A DNA stretch of 37,187 bases, taken from positions 1 to 37,187 of the forward strand of contig CAYLJJ010000074.1 of NCBI GenBank assembly GCA_964384025.1. The letters run 5' to 3'. Positions 32,948-37,187 of the stretch are shown here, piece by piece. How positions within the stretch are numbered: the stretch's first letter is position 1; every line of letters starts with the position of its first letter. The notes beneath the pieces were generated by a model. That model ran no database searches. It saw only the letters and a list, made by a program, of their open reading frames with translations, and was not told the origin of the DNA. Origin of the DNA: CAYLJJ01 sp964384025. Its GTDB lineage: Bacteria; Myxococcota_A; Bradymonadia; UBA7976; UBA1532. Position numbers and translations under genes: made by a program.

Positions 32948-33970
32948 GCTGGAGAGTAAAAGTAGCTCTACTGGAACCCCTCCGTTTCTCAAGGGGTGTC
33001 GAGCCTCGATCGGGCGCTCTAGGAGAGAGGCCCAAGCGGGCTTAGGGCAGAGGATTGCCGCTCGCCAAGCACGGAAGGGGCCCTTGAGTAGAGCAGCCAG
33101 AGCTTCAAAGGCCGCTTCTCCTCCTCCAGCACGACGATCATAGGGGGGGTTGCAGATCAGGAGCCCTCGCTCAGCGGGAGGCTGCGCCTCCTGAGCCTCA
33201 CAGCGAGAGAGAGCGAGCGAGCGCCCCGCACGCTGAGCATTGGCTCGAGCTACACCCAGAGCAGCTCCAGAACGGTCGCTGCCCTGAATAAGAGTCTCTT
33301 GAGGGATCAGCTTGGGGGGCAGCTCTGTTCGCCACCAAGATTCGCAGGCGAAGCCTCGCAGCGATCCGGGCGCTTGTCCCGCCGCTGCGCGGGCGGCTTC
33401 AATGAGCAAGGTCCCTGAGCCGCACATGGGATCATAGAGGGCCTCACCAGGACGCCAGCCCGCCAGAGCCAGGAGCCCCGCCGCCAGAGTCTCTCGTAGA
33501 GGCGCCGCGCCTCCTTCAAGGCGCCAGCCCCGCTTATGGAGCGCCTCACCGCTGCTGTCTATGCTGAAGGTGCAGAGATCTCCGTTGAGTCGCACCCAAA
33601 GTTGACCAGGTCCCTCTGGGATCACCGTTCGTAGACGCTCCGCCACCGCGCCGCTGTGATAGAGTCGAGAGCGTCGTGCGCTGATCCGCAACCTACAGCC
33701 CCCATAGTGTTGCCAATCGACCGACGCTGCGCCCTTGAGCAGCGCCTGAAAGTTATCAGCGGAGAAGCGCGTCAGAGGCATCAACAGGCGCTCTGGGATG
33801 CTCAGGAGGCGATTGGCCCGGAGCGGAGAGCCTCTCAACTCGACGAGGCCCTCCAGCGGACGAAGGCTCCGAAAGCCCAGACGTTTCATCTCCTGGAGAG
33901 CGACTTTCTCCAGCCCAGGGGCTACTTGGGCCAACAGCTCGGGAGGTTTTTGGCCTCGTTTTTTAGGCAT
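32936..33970 (-). CDS. THUMP-type RNA (guanine-N2) methyltransferase, RlmL/Trm14-like
   Basis: 344-residue methyltransferase. Residues ~12-145 resemble an N-terminal ferredoxin-like/THUMP RNA-binding region (QVAPGLEKVALQEMKRLGF, a typical opening of RlmL-type proteins, and RLNGDLCTFSIDSSGEALHKRG). The catalytic domain has PLRETLAAGLL, motif I YDPMCGSGTLLIEAA (179-193) and motif IV NPPY (274-277), the signature of N2-guanine methylation. It is about half the length of E. coli RlmL and lacks the RlmK half. The target is probably a 23S rRNA or tRNA guanine; which one cannot be told. Its start lies 2 bp after the stop of the lipoprotein gene upstream, so it is co-transcribed. Confidence 0.88.
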   Translation of the reverse strand: MPKKRGQKPPELLAQVAPGLEKVALQEMKRLGFRSLRPLEGLVELRGSPLRANRLLSIPERLLMPLTRFSADNFQALLKGAASVDWQHYGGCRLRISARRSRLYHSGAVAERLRTVIPEGPGQLWVRLNGDLCTFSIDSSGEALHKRGWRLEGGAAPLRETLAAGLLALAGWRPGEALYDPMCGSGTLLIEAARAAAGQAPGSLRGFACESWWRTELPPKLIPQETLIQGSDRSGAALGVARANAQRAGRSLALSRCEAQEAQPPAERGLLICNPPYDRRAGGGEAAFEALAALLKGPFRAWRAAILCPKPAWASLLERPIEARHPLRNGGVPVELLLLSSSAL

Positions 33971-33972
33971 CT

Positions 33973-36102
33973 TCAGTGCAACTCAACATCCAGATCATAG
34001 ACCTGTCCAAGCTCTCCCTGGACCCGATAGTAGACATCCTCCCCCTGGCCTGGAACTCGAAGGCGCCCACAGCCTTCTCGGCTGGGTTGGCACTCGCTGA
34101 GGTCGGGATGATCGTAGCTCTGCTCTTCGATGCTCTCGCCCGAGAAGTGGTAAGCGAGGAGGGCTGGAGGAAAACCATCAGCGGAGACCATCACCCAAAG
34201 CTCTTGGCCCTGAGGGACCATGGTTTTATACCAGTCTTGATCTCCACAATCGTTCAGGTTGCGATAGAGCTCTGGAATAAGGGTTTCAGCGGTGAAGAGG
34301 CTGTCGTTATTTTCTAGACGATCAGGCTCACAGGGAGGCGGGGGCTCAGGTGGAGTCTCCTCTAGGCTGAGACGATAGGGGGCGATGGCGCTGTCGTAAC
34401 CGATGATCGTCAGAAGATAGCGACCATCGGAGGGGAGCGTCAGGGTGAAATGCTCATTATCGTCAGAGCTGCTGCTTCGCTCATTATAGTTATTGGGGCC
34501 GGCGAGGATGGCGTCTAGATCTCCCTGAGCATGGCTGAACTCAACCTGGAGGTCGATCTCCGTGTCCGCCAGCGCTTCTAGAAAGAAGAGGTCTAGATCT
34601 CCAGCGCAGATCTGCAGATCTTGACCCAGGGCTGTTCTCAGGTCTCTGGCCTGCTCCTCAAGCTCATTGGGCTCAAATGGATCGGGCTCACAGGGGGCCG
34701 CGCGTTCCAGGCTGAACTCCAAGCCGTACTCAGGGGTACCTTCCCAGGCGCTGGCGATCAGAGTGTACTCTCCACTTTGGGGAGCCAGAACTCGAAGACG
34801 ACTCTCATCCTCTCCTGTTCCCAAGGCTCCGATGCTGACCCCGATAGGATCCAGAAGCTCTAGGTCTAAATCACCACCGGAGAAGCTGGCCTGTAGATCG
34901 ATATAGAAGTTCTCCTCAATCTGAATGAGGTAGCGATCTTCATCATCTGTGGGGCAGATATTGGCGCCGATAAAGGAGGTCTCTGCTTCCAAGCTGATCG
35001 GCTCCTGAGCTTCCAGCTCATCAGGTTGGCACTCAGGGGGTGGCTGCTGTAGAGGGAGGACCTGAAAGCTGACCCGCTGCACCACACGAAACTCGCCATC
35101 TGTCACTTGAAAAATCACCGCGAAGGCCTGATCAGCCTGCTCTGGACTGGGGGTCCAACGGAAGGTATGGCTGGCGGCGTCAAAGGTTGAGCCCTGAGGG
35201 CTGGGGGGAACTATAGAGTAGATCAAGCTTTCTGGATGATCATCGCTCGCCTCAATGACCAGGATCTTCTCTTCTCCCACCTGTAATTCCTGATCTGGAA
35301 TAGATCGGATCTCAGGCGGGAGGTTGTCTGGAGTTGAGCTGCCTGAGTCTCGAACGATGAGAGCGATGAGCATCTCAGCCTGTAGCTCTCCATCTGAGAC
35401 CCTAAAGTTGATCTCATAGCGCTGCCCTCCATTTGCTTCGCTGGGGATCCAACTGAAGATCCCCCTCTGCTCGTCCAGCAAAGCGTCCTGAGGTGCTCCC
35501 TCCATAGAGAAAGTGAGGAGATCTCCGTTGGGATCGGTCGCTACCAAACGCAGATCAAAGGGTTGACCCACCTCCAAGAGCTGATCTCCCAGAGGTTCCA
35601 AAACTGGGGGTCGGTTGTTGCTGCTCCCCGCTGCAGTTATGGCGATGACGATGGTCTCCTGATCCTTAAGCTCTCCATCGCTGACCTCAAAGGTCAACAG
35701 CAGCTCCTCTCCAGCTCGAGAGCTGGGTGGGCTCCAACTAAAGAGCCCGCTGTTTTTATTGAACTTGGCGCCCTCTGGCTTCTCTGAACGCAGGTTAAAG
35801 CGCAGCGCATCACCGTCGGGATCTTCAGCCCTCAGCTGAATCTGTAGCTCCTGCTCAGCGGGAATCTCTCGATCTCCGATTCGTTCCAGAATAGGGCGGT
35901 TGTTTTGAGAAGAAGTGCCACCCCCTCCAACACCACCACCTCCAGCGAGGCCCCCACCTCCGGCGCCCCCAGCAACACCTCCCCCTCCAACGCCTCCTCC
36001 TCCAGCTCCAGCTCCTCCGCTATCTGACTCAACATCCTCGGAGCTGGGCTCATCACAGGCGAAGAGGAGACCACAGCTCAAAACAAAGACCGCGATGCGC
36101 AT
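33973..36102 (-). CDS. Lipoprotein with Gly-rich linker, cadherin-like and PPC domains
   Basis: 709-residue lipoprotein (MRIAVFVLSCGLLFAC, lipobox LFAC, C16). A long glycine linker (~29-62, GGGVGGGG-type repeats) is followed by three dystroglycan/cadherin-like Ig domains (~68-160, 165-258 and 265-350), each with the pattern RPxLExIGDxEI, EDPDGDxLxF, GxFSWxP, FxVSDGE. Three PPC-like beta-domains come last (~360-475, 478-590 and 595-709; D-x-x-E-x-N and LTLPSDGRYLLTI patterns). The start is ATG 36102, because AGGGAG lies 8 nt upstream; a longer frame begins at 36126. It is probably a surface-anchored binding or adhesion protein. It sits in an operon between a small secreted protein and the RNA methyltransferase. 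Confidence 0.88.
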   Translation of the reverse strand: MRIAVFVLSCGLLFACDEPSSEDVESDSGGAGAGGGGVGGGGVAGGAGGGGLAGGGGVGGGGTSSQNNRPILERIGDREIPAEQELQIQLRAEDPDGDALRFNLRSEKPEGAKFNKNSGLFSWSPPSSRAGEELLLTFEVSDGELKDQETIVIAITAAGSSNNRPPVLEPLGDQLLEVGQPFDLRLVATDPNGDLLTFSMEGAPQDALLDEQRGIFSWIPSEANGGQRYEINFRVSDGELQAEMLIALIVRDSGSSTPDNLPPEIRSIPDQELQVGEEKILVIEASDDHPESLIYSIVPPSPQGSTFDAASHTFRWTPSPEQADQAFAVIFQVTDGEFRVVQRVSFQVLPLQQPPPECQPDELEAQEPISLEAETSFIGANICPTDDEDRYLIQIEENFYIDLQASFSGGDLDLELLDPIGVSIGALGTGEDESRLRVLAPQSGEYTLIASAWEGTPEYGLEFSLERAAPCEPDPFEPNELEEQARDLRTALGQDLQICAGDLDLFFLEALADTEIDLQVEFSHAQGDLDAILAGPNNYNERSSSSDDNEHFTLTLPSDGRYLLTIIGYDSAIAPYRLSLEETPPEPPPPCEPDRLENNDSLFTAETLIPELYRNLNDCGDQDWYKTMVPQGQELWVMVSADGFPPALLAYHFSGESIEEQSYDHPDLSECQPSREGCGRLRVPGQGEDVYYRVQGELGQVYDLDVELH

Positions 36103-36128
36103 AAACAACTCTCCCTGAAACCACAAAA

Positions 36129-36464
36129 TTATAAGAGATCGAGAGAAGCCATCGCCACCCTCCTGAAGAGCCGCCAGTCCGGCAGATCTCCTCCTCCCAG
36201 CCAGAGTTGATCTCCCTGACGCCTAAAACGGTAGCGCAGCTCAGCCCCACCATCGGGCCGGAGCCAAAGCGCACCATCTCCTTGGCGCCAGCGTCCCAGA
36301 GTCTCTCGCCCCGGCCTCTGCATCTGAAAGCGTCGGCCTGGGGCTAGGTGAAGCAGCAGCGTGGCCCTGGGACCCTCAAATCTCCAGAGGCCCTCCAGGC
36401 TCTCTGAGGAGTTCAAGCCTCCAGGGCTGCTCAGGAAAAATGAGAAGATCATCAGAATCCACAT
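36129..36464 (-). CDS. Small secreted protein, hypothetical
   Basis: 111 residues. The N-terminus MWILMIFSFFLSSPGG is a signal peptide. The rest is short beta-strands with Trp/Arg/Gly (EGLWRFEGPRATLLLHL, GRWRQGDGALWLRP, RYRFRRQGDQLWLGG), like a small lipocalin-like or META-type barrel, but no family is certain. It lies 26 bp upstream of the cadherin/PPC lipoprotein on the same strand and is probably the first gene of that operon. No strong Shine-Dalgarno was seen at 36464; ATG 36452 is an alternative start. Confidence 0.6.
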   Translation of the reverse strand: MWILMIFSFFLSSPGGLNSSESLEGLWRFEGPRATLLLHLAPGRRFQMQRPGRETLGRWRQGDGALWLRPDGGAELRYRFRRQGDQLWLGGGDLPDWRLFRRVAMASLDLL

Positions 36465-37047
36465 AGAGTATCCGCTCGTTGAAGAAGCTCTTCAGTCTAG
36501 GAGCAAAGCTCAGGGTCAGCGCGCCGATATTCACCCTCCCCCAAAATCGCTGCGGTTCTAAGCTGTCTCCATGAGTTGCCTCTTGGCGTTCATCAGTCGC
36601 CCCTCAAAGGGCAGCTCTGTTGCTGAGGCCCAAGCTGCTAATATCAGTTGAACTCGTCCTCCACTTCAAATTTCTCCCTGACCCAATCGATGGAGGTGGC
36701 GTCGGCGGCTTAGCCTCCATTGCCAGTAGTTCAAGCTTGGAGAAGATGGGATGGGCTCTGAGCAGCTCAAGGTGAGGAGAAATAACAGCAGAGGCAGAGG
36801 TATGGATGTATGCTCTCGACTCTTATTTTTGATCTCGGCCCATACGCTCTCGAAGGTTCCAACGTCGATGAACGACGCACCCTACTCGATTCCGGTCCAC
36901 TGCTTCTTCTCCCATGGCGGCTTGGGGCCCGCAGTGCTGAAACACTTAGTACTCTTGATACCGTCGAACACCCCGTTGATGACATCCTTGCACGTCCCCC
37001 TGACACCGATGCCTTTGGGGATGAATCCGCATGTTTTGTCAGCAATC
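36465..37047. other. Decayed region, no intact gene
   Basis: About 580 bp with no clear intact gene. On the minus strand one frame runs from about 37,060 to 36,558 interrupted only by TAG (36882-36884) and TGA (36666-36668). It reads protein-like pieces such as ASFIDVGTFESVWAEIK, IPLPLLLFLLTLSCSEP (a lipoprotein signal, Cys codon 36762-36764) and ILAAWASATELPFEGRLM. No start codon fits the signal peptide. Overlapping frames of 80-90 codons are open on both strands, so the coding history is unclear. It looks like remnants of disrupted genes next to a transposase fragment. Confidence 0.45.
36558..36803 (-). pseudogene. Lipoprotein gene remnant (low confidence)
   Basis: The frame contains a lipoprotein-like hydrophobic segment ending in LTLSC (36762-36803) without a start codon, then an in-frame TGA (36666-36668), then 35 more codons to TAG 36558. 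In another frame across 36,650-36,710 the sequence reads ADATSIDWVREKFEVED, so frameshifts are also likely. It may be a decayed surface lipoprotein; the parent gene is not identified. Confidence 0.3.
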
Positions 37048-37187
37048 TCAACTCTCTTGGTGGACCTGCTTGATCTTTTCCAAAAGCACAGTGTCCTCCT
37101 GAGTCCTCAGACTCGGTTCACGCTTCTTCCAAGCATAGTAGCCGCTAGTAGATACGCTGAGTTGATGGCACATCCAAGCAATCGGGA
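37048..37187 (-). mobile_element. IS3-family transposase OrfB fragment
   Basis: The minus-strand frame entering from the right edge reads MCHQLSVSTSGYYAWKKREP, then SLRTQEDTVLLEKIKQVHQE, Ser and a stop (TGA, plus-strand 37048-37050). This matches the N-terminal region of IS3-family (IS2/IS150-like) OrfB, where GYYAWxxR and the LLxxIxxIH segment precede RGTYGxPR. The RGTYG and DDE catalytic parts are missing and do not appear in other frames just beyond, so the copy is truncated. The 5' part lies beyond the window. This suggests past insertion and deletion at this locus. Confidence 0.75.

Noticed and set aside
36810..37073. 87-codon plus-strand frame ending NSLGGPA, faintly like the end of a dihydroxyacetone-kinase-type protein
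   Set aside because: Similarity is limited to a few residues, the frame overlaps the IS3 fragment on the other strand, and no ribosome binding site precedes it.

Overview
The window looks like a chromosomal segment of a Myxococcota/Bradymonadota-type (former Deltaproteobacteria) bacterium. This is an inference from gene content: several long secreted lipoproteins with poly-leucine signal peptides and lipoboxes, MopE-like 'CDGxDNDCDG' calcium-binding-type motifs, Asp/Pro- or Gly-rich linkers after the lipobox, PPC and cadherin-like domains, a transmembrane Ser/Thr-kinase with an FGE-sulfatase-like domain, and many TPR proteins. Genes are tightly packed on both strands, often with ATGA or GTGA overlaps. 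I saw no tRNA, rRNA, CRISPR array or prophage.

Left part (1-14 kb): a putative outer-membrane protein and a secreted Ser/Gln/Pro-repeat protein are divergent. They are followed by a membrane Ser/Thr kinase-like receptor (DFG aspartate replaced by Gly) and, divergent from it, a 1870-residue protein that joins an SF2 DEAH helicase, a RecB/Cas4-like iron-sulfur PD-(D/E)XK nuclease and a Dna2/Upf1-like SF1 helicase in one chain. This is the most unusual gene in the window. Next come a small lipoprotein with a probable TTG start, a methyl-accepting chemotaxis protein with a conspicuously AT-rich sensor region, and a frameshifted ogt (O6-alkylguanine-DNA alkyltransferase).

Middle (14-28.6 kb): surface lipoproteins alternate with housekeeping-type genes: a lipoprotein, an MMPL/RND exporter, a TPR protein and a MopE-like lipoprotein. 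Then comes a coupled lipoprotein-dacB-endonuclease V run, opposed by a cysteine-rich lipoprotein, a ThiF/MoeB-like E1 enzyme and a MoaD/ThiS-like carrier protein.

Right part (28.6-37.2 kb): a 437-bp intergenic region holds perfect tandem and inverted repeats and two strong intrinsic terminators pointing rightwards. They lie just before a three-gene operon (SAM methyltransferase, TPR-glycosyltransferase, glutamine-dependent asparagine synthase-like amidotransferase) that I infer modifies a surface glycan or similar product. Opposing it are a THUMP-type RNA methyltransferase, a cadherin/PPC lipoprotein and a small secreted protein. The last ~600 bp is decayed DNA ending in a truncated IS3-family transposase fragment that runs off the window.
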